DNA of 64,000 nucleotides from Porphyra umbilicalis (GCA_002049455.2 KV918843.1:186001-250000), one strand, 5' to 3'. Positions 1 to 10,894 are shown, counted from the stretch's first letter. The notes: generated from the sequence alone by a model not told the origin. A program made the numbers and translations.

Positions 1-1306
1 GCGTCGGCGGTGGTGGCGACGGCGCTGACGGCCGCCGCTCCGACGGGCGGCCGTCGGCAGCCGAAAAGGCGGGCGCGCCGGTCGTCCACAGCGTCGGCGC
101 CACGGCTGGCGCGGAAGGGAGGGGCGGCAGGCGCCCCAAAAGCCGCCTATACTCGCCCGTCCGCGCCGCCCAAATTGCCACCTCGAGCACAGAGTGGGCG
201 CCGGCGTCAAGCCACAGCGTGTCCACACTCTGTGGAGGGCCTAGGGGATGTTTATGTAGGTCCACACGGAAGGCTGGCCTGCAGACTGGTAGGGTGTAGT
301 GGGGAGGTGGCGGTAGTTCTGGCTGTTGTGACCTTCGGAGGGCAAAAAAGACATGAAGCATTTTTACGCTTTGTGACTCAAAAGGCCGGTCATAGCAGCG
401 TCCTCGCTGTTCTCGGCGACAGGGGCATCAACGTAGACGCGTTCCAGAATCGACACCCGAAGAAGCGTCTCGTGCCCACTCCAGCAGTGGCGGCAATCAG
501 TCCTCATTGATAACGACGACAAGAGAATGAAGTACAAGATTTATATAGTAGCCCCTCTGGATCATAGGGGTGATCATGGCCCTAACAAGTACAGCTTGTT
601 TCCCAGAAACACTAACGACGCTGACACGCCAGTCTCGTCCGGTCGACGGCCGTTCTCTGCGTTAGGCGAGGTTCCGAGCGCAAAGGGCCCAGAAAATACC
701 AGAGCCAACGACGAAGAAAGGGGGGGGTCGCAGTGCAAAAAATGAACGAGTGCGACCTTGTCTGTGAAAAAGAAATATTGGCTTTCGGCAGGGACGACTT
801 TCTGTTGCTAGTGCTGTCTCTGAACAACAACAAACAGGGCGTACTCAGGCAAAGCATGCGGCAATATATTAGCCAGGGGGGACTGAGGGGAACAGCTGGT
901 CGAGGTGTATGAGCTGCGGCTAAATGGTGCGCGGGAGTGGTGGTTTTATAAAACAGTCGTGACATCGCGATTGTCATCATCGCAGGGCAGGGGATACCGA
1001 CTGGTTGGTTGAGTACTTCAGGACAGTCGCGGGGGGGGGAGGTGGGTCGAAGTTGAGGTCTTTGCTCAGCATCCTTCAGAATAGGCGGATTCCGCAATCG
1101 AGAAGGCAAGAAACACGAATGACCCATTTGAAAAGAATGGAAATAAATAGAAAAAGAGGCGGCACCAGCGATTCCTGGCAGAAGAGAGGGGGGACAACCG
1201 GATGCGGACTCATGAAAATATGAAAAGAGATGTGCCACTTTTGAGCCCAATATGGGGCGGATATTGAATGGCTCACATCGCTTGCCCATGGGACGTGCAT
1301 GTCCTA

Positions 1307-1380
1307 TCGTTATCTCGGATGGCTGAGAGGCGTTCTTAGGAGCGACGACAGCCTATCGTTATTTCTCGCCGAGATAACGA
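1307..1380. repeat. 12-bp inverted repeat, 50-bp spacer
   Basis: TCGTTATCTCGG at 1307-1318 is the exact reverse complement of 1369-1380. The left arm's surroundings (CCTATCGTTAT) also recur in direct orientation at about 1352, so the block mixes direct and inverted copies. No gene is associated. Confidence 0.6.
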
Positions 1381-1469
1381 CACGCTGAGAATCGCTCTCA
1401 TATCCGGCAATATGTGTGTGCATGGTCCCCGGGCCTAGTTGATACAGTCAATATTCGGTTATATGCGCT

Positions 1470-1497
1470 CCAGTTATATGACATGTCATATAACTGG
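1470..1497. repeat. 28-bp perfect palindrome
   Basis: The sequence from 1470 to 1497 equals its own reverse complement with no spacer, centred on ACATGT, with half-site CCAGTTATATGACA. A perfect 14+14 palindrome is unlikely by chance. It could be a symmetric protein-binding site or the tip of a fold-back element; nothing nearby decides between these. Confidence 0.75.
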
Positions 1498-2677
1498 GGG
1501 ATTTTCCTTGCCCGAGGGCGCACGAGAACGCAGTATTCAACTCTTTGCAGACGACCGAGTCGCCCGAGGGCATCTCATTGGTCAGATCCTGCAGATGTGG
1601 CGACGCAGTCAGCAACAATCCAGCAACCTGGACAGTGAACCAAGTGCGCAAGGGTGTCATATAAGCGGATACTGACTGTAGGGCTGTCAAGTCGCTGACA
1701 GCACGGCGATCATGAGAATGTCTTCCTGACAGAGATACGACCTCGAACGCAGTGCGTGGTCCAGTCAGATCACTCCAATGCTCCTAGAAGCACTACGTGG
1801 CGTACACCGCGGGTTCGTGCCAGGTCTTCGTTGCATGAAATTTCACGTTGTAGCAAGAACAGCCTTCACGACCCCCTGAGGGCACATTCTTAAAATTTCA
1901 ATGAAATTCCAGGCACGTACGTGCGATACCTTGGCCTTCAGGGCGGTGACGCGCTCGGCGACGCATAGATACCGGGTACGCTGGCCGGCTACATGGCCAC
2001 GAGCACGCGCGGGGGCACGTACAGCCACCATGCCGTGGCGGGGGAGGCGTGGGGCGGGGAAAGGGGTGCCGCCGCCGCCGCCGCAGCGGCAGCGGCCCGC
2101 CGGCGTGGTGCAACGCCTACGGGCGGGGCCGTGACCCCGCCGCGCAGCGCACCTGCGCGCGGCCGACACTGCGCACGGGCGGGCGGATGGCATCGACCAC
2201 AGCTCGACGTGGAGCCACTAACCGCACCGGTAGATGGCGTCAGCAACCGCGACGCGTCGCCGCCACAGAAGCCGGCGCGCAGGCCCGATCATCCGCGGGT
2301 CATCGTGGGCGCTTCGAACCCCGGAAGTCAGTTGCCGCGCGCAACTCGGGGCGGTGGGGGGGGGCAGAAGGGCAGGCGCCGTCCGGGCCCTGTGACCCCT
2401 GTGGCAGGACAGCCCTTCTGAGAGCAAGCCCAGCGGTGCCCGCCAACGCCATAGTATAGCGTTTTCGACTCGATTCGTGGTGCATTGTGAGTGGCTCCTC
2501 CAAATTATGGAGAGGCCGATGGTCGATGTCTTCCAGCGGTTCGGGCGCCAGAGTATAGCGGAAAATCCCAATTTTTCGGGATCGCGCCAGGAAATGGAGG
2601 AGGAGCCCCGCCTGCACCATCCCATCTGCAAACCATGCTTTTTCTGCTGGCGGAGCGCCCGCTGCGGAAGTGTAAAG

Positions 2678-2812
2678 ATATTGTGCTTCTCACAAAAACT
2701 GTACCTCGCTACATCAGCTTCCGTTGCAAAATCACTGTTCCATTGGCTCAGGGGGCGGTTCATGATGCTGAAGCGGATGTTGCGGATCCAGTTTTTGTGA
2801 GAAGCACAATAT
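2678..2812. repeat. 24-bp perfect inverted repeat, 87-nt loop
   Basis: Bases 2678-2701 (beginning ATATTGTGCTTCTCAC) are the exact reverse complement of 2789-2812. The loop, 2702-2788, carries no gene. This may be the terminal repeats of a very small MITE or a hairpin-forming transcript. It lies about 110 bp left of the copia-A LTR. Confidence 0.75.
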
Positions 2813-2921
2813 GTACTCCCTCCCCTATATATTCGCATATTGCCCCCCCGCCCTGCACCCCCCCCACATGAGTTGAAGGGCGTATTTTGGGGGACTCGGC
2901 CATCACGCTCGCCAGGAAGAA

Positions 2922-3339
2922 TGTTGGACTGTGATGCTCGTCGCCGACTCCACTGGCGGTTCGCGGATGATTGATGTTCGGTGACCCTTATGGTACCCCA
3001 CATGGTACATTCGCAAGACGTGGTCAAGTTGCACACATTTGTGTTGGGTCATCTTGGGGCGTTACTTTTGGCATGTTTTGGATTTGATCTTCGCTTTGCT
3101 CTAGTGGCTTTTGATTTGGTGAGTGATTCGATGTGGTGCGAGGGCGTGGGCGTCGGTGTGGGCGCGAGAGGGGGGAGCACTTGGGCCGGTGGGGACTGGT
3201 GGAGAGGTGCTCTCGGTTGGGAGAGGCGGGCGAACCTTAGGACAACCAACAAAGCACGTTCGCACACACACACACAAGCTCAAGCCACTCAACCACTTCA
3301 CCGTGGTCCCTCAACCCCTATCCCCACTGCGATTCAACA
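2922..3339 (+). repeat. 5' LTR of copia-A copy 1
   Basis: 418 bp, beginning TGTTGG and ending CAACA (TG...CA ends). It aligns throughout, with a few substitutions, to the reverse complements of 6366-6783 and 10907-11322, which fixes its limits. It includes a (CA)n-like stretch near 3260-3275. Confidence 0.9.
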
Positions 3340-3352
3340 GGTTATGGGCCCC
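3340..3352 (+). other. Primer-binding site, initiator tRNA-Met anticodon arm type
   Basis: Immediately after the LTR comes GGTTATGGGCCCC. Its complement reads GGGCCCATAACC, the anticodon stem-loop of eukaryotic initiator tRNA-Met, rather than the tRNA 3' end. This matches the half-tRNA priming known for Drosophila copia, where a 5' fragment of the tRNA is the primer. Confidence 0.75.
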
Positions 3353-3500
3353 GAGCCGGGGCTGTGACAAGAGCAAGGTGTGCCGGCTGGTGTCGCGGCG
3401 GTCGCGGCAAGTGCGAAGAAGACGAGGTCAAGGGTGTTCAAGGACGTGACGGTCAAGGCGCACGGCTGGGCAAGGTCGGGCGCTACGACAAGAAGACATC

Positions 3501-6371
3501 ATGGACGGAGGCGCTGCCGGCATGGGCGGCATCAAGATCGACAAGTTGACGGAGACGAACTTCCACGAGTGGCGCCAGCGCATTAACATGGTCCTCGCGC
3601 TGCGCGACCTGGACGATATGCTTGACGAAGACGGCAAGCCGACGGACGCGGATGCCCGCGAGTTGGCGGTGTGGAAGCATCGAGACACGAAGGCGAGCGC
3701 CATCATCGGGCTCACCCTTGGATCTGAGTAGCTCGAGCTTGTGTCGGGCTGCAAGACGACGGCGGGAATGTGGTCGACGCTTCAAGGTGTCTTCCAGCGC
3801 AAGAGTTTGATGAACAAGATGAAGGCGCGACGCGAGTTCTACACCGTCGAAATGACCGTCGTCGAGGGCAAGCTGGGCTACATCAACCGCGTGCGCAACC
3901 TCGGCGAGAACCTTAAGGCCATGGGCGGCGAGGTGACGGAGATGGACATTGCCATGAGCGTCCTCAACGGGCTGACGTCCAAGTACGAGAACCTGCTGGT
4001 GGCTCTCGACGCCAAGGGCGAGGACGAGCTGAGCCTCGACTGTGTCAAGAGCCGCTTGCTTCAGGAGGAGCGGCGGCAGGCGGACAAGTCACCGTCGACC
4101 AAGCGCATTGGCGACATGGCACTCGTCGGCGCCAACTATCGAGGTCAATGCCGCCGTGGTGACCTCTCCAAGATCGAGTGCTACTACTGCCATAAGTTTG
4201 GGAACATCTCTCACGATTGCCCAGAGCTCAAGGCCAAGAAGCAGAGACAGGACAAGGTGGCCGCGATTGCGGCTGACGATGGTAGCGACAGCGACGACGC
4301 CATCTGTCTGGTGGGCAATGCAGCTGACACCGATGACATCTCCAAGTCGTGGCTTGTCGACTCTGCGGCGTCTGCACACATGTGCTGGATGCGCGGGTGC
4401 TTCGACGACTACCATACGACCACGGGACGGAGCGTCACCATGGGTGACAAGGGGTCCGTAGCCACGGCAGGCGTCGGAACCGTCGTGCTCAATGTCATCG
4501 TTCACGGCAAGTCGCGCAAGATCAAGTTGGAGAAGGTACTCCATGTCCCTACAATGGGCTTCAACCTCATGTCGGTCGGCATGATGGAGGAACGTGGTGC
4601 GGAAGTGTCATTCAAGGGCGGTAAGACGATCATTAAGATTTGCGACAAGGTCGCTGCGTGCGGCACGCGGAAGAGTGGGCTCTACCACCTGGACATGGCC
4701 CCACTGTCGGATATTGCTGCGGTGGCCTCTCTTCAGCTCTTGCATGAGCGCCTTGGGCAAGTCAACGTGGCTGGCGTTAAGCGGATGATCAAGAACAAGG
4801 ACATGGATGGACTCAAGTGCTCTTCCATGGCGGTCAAGGACGTCTGCGAGCCGTGCGTGTATGGGAAGGCAGCTATGACGCCTATGCCTAGCGCAAGAGG
4901 AGGTCGAGTCAGAAAGCGCCTGCAGCTCGTGCACTTGAACCTGGGCGGGCCAATGTCGGAGCCGTCGCGTGGCGGTGCGCTCTACTTTGGCACCTTCACT
5001 GACGACTTCTCCCGCTGGACAGACGTGGTCCTCCTGCAGAAAAAGAGCGATCTGCTCTCGGAGTACAAGAAGTGGCTGATGAAGGCCCAGCTGCACACGG
5101 GAACCAAGATCAAGATCCTGCGATCCGACAATGGCGGCGAGTACGTGTCGAACGCATTCAAGGCTCTTCACGATGAGAACGGCACGACGCACCAGACCAC
5201 GGTGCCCGACACGCCGCAGCAGAACGGGGTTGCTGAGCGGCTCAACCGAGTTCTCGTGGAGATGGCTCGCACCATGATGCGACACAAGGACGTCGATCAG
5301 GATCTTTGGGCGGATGCCATCAAGACGGCGGTGTACATCAAGAACCGCGTCACCAGCCGGGCGCTTCCCGTCGGCAAGACGCCTTTTGAGTTGTGGACCG
5401 GAAATAAGCCCGACGTTAGCCACATGCGGGTGTTTGGGTCGTCATGCTGGATCGTGCTGCACAAGAGTCATATCGACGGCAAGTTTGGCGACAAGGCGGC
5501 GAAGGGCGTCTTCTTAGGCTATCCCGACGGCAGCAAGGCGTACAAGGTCATCTTCGACGACGGCAAGGTCGTCAAGGCACGAAGCGTTGTGTTCCCCGAG
5601 ACGAACGTAAGCGAGGTCTCAGAAGTTGCGGAGGAGCTTCCCGAAGACGAAGTTGTCGAAGTCGAGACGGGTTTGCGTTCTGCAAGCGACGGCGAAGACG
5701 TAGATGCTGACAATGACGACAAGGACGACAAGCAAGACGATGGATCTGACAATTCCGCGGACGACAATCAAGGTTGTGGCGGCTCTCAAGACACGCTGCG
5801 TCGGAGCGGCAGAGCGCGGCGACCACCTGTCGAGTACTGGCGCCCGGTGAGCCTGGCTGCTCACGAAGCGCCCACGACGTACGTGCAAGCCGTACAAGTG
5901 CAAGAATCGGCTATGTGGCGGATTGCCATGGATGAGGAGATGGAGATCATCCGCAAGAACAAGACTTGGCGCTTGACGGATCGCCCGGCCAGTCGACGCG
6001 TGCTGAAGGGCAAGTGGGTTTACAAGGTCAAGAACGAGGTTGACAAGAACGGGAACAACACGACGCGGCACAAGGCGCGCCTGTGCGTCATGGGGAACCG
6101 GCAGATCAAGGGGCTCGACTTCAACGAGACGTTCGCGCCGGTGGCCAAGTTCACCACCATTCGATGCATCCTGGCGATGACGGCGGCGAACGGGTGGGAG
6201 CTACATCAGATGGACGTCAAGACGGCATTTCTCAACGGCGACCTTGACGAGGAGGTCTACATGGAGCAGCCAGACGGCTATGTCGATCCGACGTATCCTG
6301 ACAAAGTGTGTCGTCTCCTCCAAGCGCTGTATGGGCTGAAGCAAGCCCCCAAGATGTGCCGGTGGTGTTGA
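3501..6371 (+). pseudogene. copia-A copy 1 gag-pol, nonsense codon and 3' deletion
   Basis: From ATG 3501 the frame reads a gag-like N-terminus, then meets TAG at 3729-3731 where copy 2 has CAG (Gln). Beyond it the same frame stays open through the zinc knuckle (CYYCHKFGNISHDC), aspartic protease (DSAAS), integrase with its zinc-binding region, and the start of reverse transcriptase (motif MDVKTAFLNG). It leaves copia sequence at about 6358 and stops at 6369-6371. The missing part holds the RT catalytic YxDD motif and RNase H. As in copy 2, the first integrase catalytic Asp is Asn (HLNLGGP). The element cannot be autonomous. Confidence 0.9.
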
Positions 6372-6783
6372 ATCGCAGTGAAGATAGGGGTTGGGGTACC
6401 ACGGTGAAGTGGTTGAGTGGCTTGAGCTTGTGTGTGTGTCTGCGAACGTGCTTTGTTGGTTGTCCTAAGGTTCGCCCGCCTCTCCCAACCGAGAGCACCT
6501 CTCCACCAGTCCCCACCGGCCAAAGTGCTCCCCCCTCTCGCGCCCACACCGACGCCCACGCCCTCGCACCAAATCGAATCACTCACCAAATCAAAAGCCA
6601 CTAGAGCAAAGCGAAGATCAAATCCAAAACATGCCAAAAGTAACGCCCCAAGATGACCCAACACAAATGTGTGCAACTTGACCACGTCTTGCGAATGTAC
6701 CATGTGGGGTACCATAAGGGTCACTGACCATCATCCATCCGCGAACCGCCAGTGGAGTCGGCGACGAGCATCACAGTCCAACA
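6366..6783 (-). repeat. 3' LTR of copia-A copy 2
   Basis: 418 bp. Read on the minus strand it begins TGTTGGACTG at 6783 and ends AACA at 6366. It matches the 5' LTR at 10907-11322 and the copy 1 LTR. Confidence 0.9.
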
Positions 6784-6792
6784 CTCCTCCTT
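6784..6792 (-). other. Polypurine tract
   Basis: On the minus strand AAGGAGGAG lies directly against the 3' LTR start, the expected place for the plus-strand DNA primer of an LTR retrotransposon. Confidence 0.7.
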
Positions 6793-6818
6793 GCTTGTTG
6801 CCGCGGTCGTTCTTGTAT

Positions 6819-9800
6819 TCAGCAAAGCCCCATAGCCTCGACATGCTTGTTTTGCTTAGTCTTGCCGAGCTCCTTCGTCATCGGGTCCGCCACCATGTCG
6901 TCAGTTGCACAATGCTCCAGTGTCAGATTGTCCGTCGTGATGGCCTCGCGCACGAAGTGGTATCGAATGTCGATGTGCTTGGTGCGCTTGTGCTCGACGG
7001 GGTTCTTGGAGAAGTCAATGTATCCGCTGTTGTCGACCTTGATGTTGATCGGCCCGCCCGAGATCGCCGTTCGCAGCCCGTGAGATGCCACGCTTTGCAC
7101 GAGCTTGTTGAGCCAAACAGCTTCCTTGCTGGTCTCGCATAGAGCCATGTACTCAGCTTCCATCGTCGACAGCGCCACCGTCTTCTGCAACTTAGAACCC
7201 CAGCTGACGGCTGCTCCGCCAAAGATGAAGGTGAAGCCCGTCGTAGAACGTCGCGTCTCGTGGTCACCCGCCCATTCGACATCACTATAGCCTTGTAGAA
7301 CACAGGAAGAGTTCTTGTCGAAGACCAGCCCCTTGTCCATCGAACCCTTGACGTACCGTAGAACGCGCTTGATCGCCGCCCAATGCTCCTTGCCGTAGCA
7401 CGAGACAAACCGACTCAGCTTCCCGATGCCGAAGGCGAGGTCAGGACGCGTCCCGACCATCAGGTACATAAGACTGCCGACGGCTTCGCGGTAGGGCAGC
7501 GCGTCGTCGCTCTCTTTCGCCTTGACCAGCTGCAGGCCTACCTCCAGCGGCGTTCCGATCGGGTTGCACTCCGCCATCCCGAACTTCTCCAGCACTTGCC
7601 CCGCGTACTTGCCCTGCGACAGCTTGAGGGTGCCCAACGCCTTGTCACGTCTTATCTCTAGCCCGAGGATGACCTTCGCCTCGCCCAGGTCCTTCATCTC
7701 AAAACGCTTGTGCAGAGCGTCCTTAATCTTGTAGATCGCCGCCAGGCTTGATGCCACCAAAAGAAGATCGCCGACGTACACCAGGACGATGATGATTTCG
7801 CCGTCATCCGTAAAGAGGTAAAGGCATGCATCCGGGTCAATGTTTTCAAACCCCTGCGACTTGAGGAAGTCGTCGAGCTTGGCGTACCACATCTTGGGGG
7901 CTTGCTTCAGCCCATACAGCGCTTGGAGGAGACGACACACTTTGTCAGGATACGTCGGATCGACATAGCCGTCTGGCTGCTCCATGTAGACCTCCTCGTC
8001 AAGGTCGCCGTTGAGAAATGCCGTCTTGACGTCCATCTGATGTAGCTCCCACCCGTTCGCCGCCGTCATCGCCAGGATGCATCGAATGGTGGTGAACTTG
8101 GCCACCGGCGCGAACGTCTCGTTGAAGTCGAGCCCCTTGATCTGCCGGTTCCCCATGACGCACAGGCGCGCCTTGTGCCGCGTCGTGTTGTTCCCGTTCT
8201 TGTCAACCTCGTTCTTGACCTTGTAAACCCACTTGCCCTTCAGCACGCGTCGACTGGCCGGGCGATCCGTCAAGCGCCAAGTCTTGTTCTTGCGGATGAT
8301 CTCCATCTCCTCATCCATGGCAATCCGCCACATAGCCGATTCTTGCACTTGTACGGCTTGCACGTACGTCGTGGGCGCTTCGTGAGCAGCCAGGCTCACC
8401 GGGCGCCAGTACTCGACAGGTGGTCGCCGCGCTCTGCCGCTCCGACGCAGCGTGTCTTGAGAGCCGCCACAACCTTGATTGTCGTCCGCGGAATTGTCAG
8501 ATCCATCGTCTTGCTTGTCGTCCTTGTCGTCATTGTCAGCATCTACGTCTTCGCCGTCGCTTGCAGAACGCAAACCCGTCTCGACTTCGACAACTTCGTC
8601 TTCGGGAAGCTCCTCCGCAACTTCTGAGACCTCGCTTACGTTCGTCTCGGGAAACACAACGCTTCGTGCCTTGACGACCTTGCCGTCGTCGAAGATGACC
8701 TTGTACGCCTTGCTGCCGTCGGGATAGCCTAAAAAGACGCCCTTCGCCGCCTTGTCGCCAAACTTGCCGTCGATGTGACTCTTGTGCAGCACCACCCAGC
8801 ATGTCGACCCAAACACCCGCATGTGGCTAACGTCGGGCTTATTTCCGGTCCACAACTCAAAAGGCGTCTTGCCGACGGGAAGCGCCCGGCTGGTGACGCG
8901 GTTCTTGATGTACACCGCCGTCTTGATGGCATCCGCCCAAAGATCCTGATCGACGTCCTTGTGTCGCATCATGGTGCGAGCCATCTCCACGGGAACTCGG
9001 TTGAGACGCTCAGCAACCCCGTTCTGCTGCGGCGTGCCGGGCACCGTGGTCTGGTGCGTCGCGCCGTTCTCATCGTGAAGAGCCTTGAATGCGTTCGACG
9101 CGTACTCGCCGCCATCATCGGAGCGTAGGATCTTGATCTTGGTTCCCGTGGGCAGCTGGGCCTTCATCAGCCACTTCTTGTACTCCGAGAGCAGATCGCT
9201 CTTTTTCTGCAGGAGGACCACGTCTGTCCAGCGGGAGAAGTCGTCAGTGAAGGTGCCAAAGTAGAGCGCACCGCCACGCGACGGCTCCGACATTGGCCCG
9301 CCCAGGTTCAAGTGCACGAGCTGCAGGCGCTTTCTGACTCGACCTCCTCTTGCGCTAGGCATAGGCGTCATAGCTGCCTTCCCATACACGCACGGCTCGC
9401 AGACGTCCTTGACCGCCATGGAAGAGCACTTGAGTCCATCCATGTCCTTGTTCTTGATCATCCGCTTAACGCCAGCCACGTTGACTTGCCCAAGGCGCTC
9501 ATGCAAGAGCTGAAGAGAGGCCACCGCAGCAATATCCGACAGTGGGGCCATGTCCAGGTGGTAGAGCCCACTCTTCCGCGTGCCGCACGCAGCGACCTTG
9601 TCGCAAATCTTAATGATCGTCTTACCGCCCTTGAATGACACTTCCGCACCACGTTCCTCCATCATGCCGACCGACATGAGGTTGAAGCCCATTGTAGGGA
9701 CATGGAGTACCTTCTCCAACTTGATCTTGCGCGACTTGCCGTGAACGATGACATTGAGCACGACGGTTCCGACGCCTGCCGTGGCTACGGACCCCTTGTC

Positions 9801-10745
9801 ACCCATGGTGACGCTCCGTCCCGTGGTCGTATGGTAGTCGTCGAAGCACCCGCGCATCCAGCACATGTGTGCAGACGCCGCAGAGTCGACAAGCCACGAC
9901 TTGGAGATGTCATCGGTGTCAGCTGCATTGCCCACCAGACAGATGGCGTCGTCGCTGTCGCTACCATCGTCAGCCGCAATCGCGGCCACCTTGTCCTGTC
10001 TCTGCTTCTTGGCCTTGAGCTCTGGGCAATCGTGAGAGATGTTCCCAAACTTATGGCAGTAGTAGCACTCGATCTTGGAGAGGTCACCACGGCGGCATTG
10101 ACCTCGATAGTTGGCGCCGACGAGTGCAATGTCGCCAATGCGCTTGGTCGACGGTGACTTGTCCGCCTGCCGCCGCTCCTCCTGAAGCAAGCGGCTCTTG
10201 ACACAGTCGAGGCTCAGCTCGTCCTCGCCCTTGGCGTCGAGAGCCACCAGCAGGTTCTCGTACTTGGACGTCAGCCCGTTGAGGACGCTCATAGCAATGT
10301 CCATCTCCGTCACCTCGCCGCCCATGGCCTTGAGGTTCTCGCCGAGGTTGCGCACGCGGTTGATGTAGCCCAGCTTGCCCTCGACGACGGTCATTTCGAC
10401 GGTGTAGAACTCGCGTCGCGCCTTCATCTTGTGCATCAAACTCTTGCGCTGGAAGACACCTTGCAGCGTCGACCACATTGCCACCGTCGTCTTGCAGCCC
10501 GACACGTGCTCGAGCTGCTCAGACCCAAGGGTGAGCCCGATGATGGCGCTCGCCTTCGTGTCTCGATGCTTCCACAACGCCAACTCGCGGGTCTCCGCGT
10601 CCGTCGGCTTGCCGTGTTCGTCAAGCATATCGTCCAGGTCGCGCAGCGCGAGGACCATCTCAATGCGCTGATGCCACTCGTTGAAGTTTGTCTCCGTCAA
10701 CTTTTCGATCTTGATGCCGCCAATTCCGGCAGCGCCTCCGTCCAT
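6819..10745 (-). CDS. Copia-A gag-pol polyprotein, open but with mutated catalytic residues
   Basis: 1308 residues from ATG 10745. Order seen: gag domain (1-200), CCHC zinc knuckle (about 227-240), aspartic protease DSAAS (287-291), integrase HHCC region (414-452), integrase core (475-600), acidic linker (710-760), reverse transcriptase (800-1050), RNase H (1150-1250). This is the copia order, with integrase before RT. Two active-site changes stand out. The first integrase Asp is Asn480 (HLNLGGP where HxD is usual), while D543 and E579 keep the D-35-E spacing. The RT box reads YVGD at 990-993 instead of YVDD (GGC at 7770-7772). RNase H acidic residues D1155, E1197 and D1238 are present. The frame is intact, so proteins could be made, but integration and reverse transcription should fail unless supplied in trans. 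Confidence 0.93.
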   Translation of the reverse strand: MDGGAAGIGGIKIEKLTETNFNEWHQRIEMVLALRDLDDMLDEHGKPTDAETRELALWKHRDTKASAIIGLTLGSEQLEHVSGCKTTVAMWSTLQGVFQRKSLMHKMKARREFYTVEMTVVEGKLGYINRVRNLGENLKAMGGEVTEMDIAMSVLNGLTSKYENLLVALDAKGEDELSLDCVKSRLLQEERRQADKSPSTKRIGDIALVGANYRGQCRRGDLSKIECYYCHKFGNISHDCPELKAKKQRQDKVAAIAADDGSDSDDAICLVGNAADTDDISKSWLVDSAASAHMCWMRGCFDDYHTTTGRSVTMGDKGSVATAGVGTVVLNVIVHGKSRKIKLEKVLHVPTMGFNLMSVGMMEERGAEVSFKGGKTIIKICDKVAACGTRKSGLYHLDMAPLSDIAAVASLQLLHERLGQVNVAGVKRMIKNKDMDGLKCSSMAVKDVCEPCVYGKAAMTPMPSARGGRVRKRLQLVHLNLGGPMSEPSRGGALYFGTFTDDFSRWTDVVLLQKKSDLLSEYKKWLMKAQLPTGTKIKILRSDDGGEYASNAFKALHDENGATHQTTVPGTPQQNGVAERLNRVPVEMARTMMRHKDVDQDLWADAIKTAVYIKNRVTSRALPVGKTPFELWTGNKPDVSHMRVFGSTCWVVLHKSHIDGKFGDKAAKGVFLGYPDGSKAYKVIFDDGKVVKARSVVFPETNVSEVSEVAEELPEDEVVEVETGLRSASDGEDVDADNDDKDDKQDDGSDNSADDNQGCGGSQDTLRRSGRARRPPVEYWRPVSLAAHEAPTTYVQAVQVQESAMWRIAMDEEMEIIRKNKTWRLTDRPASRRVLKGKWVYKVKNEVDKNGNNTTRHKARLCVMGNRQIKGLDFNETFAPVAKFTTIRCILAMTAANGWELHQMDVKTAFLNGDLDEEVYMEQPDGYVDPTYPDKVCRLLQALYGLKQAPKMWYAKLDDFLKSQGFENIDPDACLYLFTDDGEIIIVLVYVGDLLLVASSLAAIYKIKDALHKRFEMKDLGEAKVILGLEIRRDKALGTLKLSQGKYAGQVLEKFGMAECNPIGTPLEVGLQLVKAKESDDALPYREAVGSLMYLMVGTRPDLAFGIGKLSRFVSCYGKEHWAAIKRVLRYVKGSMDKGLVFDKNSSCVLQGYSDVEWAGDHETRRSTTGFTFIFGGAAVSWGSKLQKTVALSTMEAEYMALCETSKEAVWLNKLVQSVASHGLRTAISGGPINIKVDNSGYIDFSKNPVEHKRTKHIDIRYHFVREAITTDNLTLEHCATDDMVADPMTKELGKTKQNKHVEAMGLC

Positions 10746-10894
10746 GATGTCTTCTTGTCGTAGCGCCGGACCTTGCCCAGCCGTGCGCCTTGACCGTCAC
10801 GTCCTTCAACACCCTTGACCTCGTGTTCTTCGCACTTGCCGCGACCGCCGCGACACCATCTGGCCCACCTTGCTCTTTTCAAAGCCCCGGCTCT

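Larger units (their letters stand above)
1..2921. other. Left flank without a recognisable gene
   Basis: The first ~200 bases and 2000-2440 are GC-rich low-complexity sequence resembling the Ala/Pro/Arg-rich linkers elsewhere in the window. The rest has mixed composition with no conserved protein in any frame. The open frame covering the first 510 bases lacks an ATG at its start and matches nothing I recognise. The clear structures are inverted repeats at 1307-1380, 1470-1497 and 2678-2812, listed separately. These may be relics of fold-back or terminal-inverted-repeat elements. Confidence 0.6.
2922..6365 (+). mobile_element. Ty1/copia element, family A, copy 1 (3'-truncated)
   Basis: LTR retrotransposon with a 418-bp 5' LTR starting TGTTGGACTG and ending AACA, a primer-binding site directly after it, and a gag-pol frame from 3501. 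It ends abruptly in the reverse transcriptase region at about 6358, just after the codons for KM, followed by seven bases and then the outer edge of the inverted second copy at 6366. It has no 3' LTR of its own and no target duplication could be found. It is nearly identical to copy 2 over long stretches, so it is young. Confidence 0.9.

Noticed and set aside
10..510. Open frame at the left edge
   Set aside because: Non-ATG start, low-complexity first half, no recognised motif; could be a fragment of a linker-like repeat.
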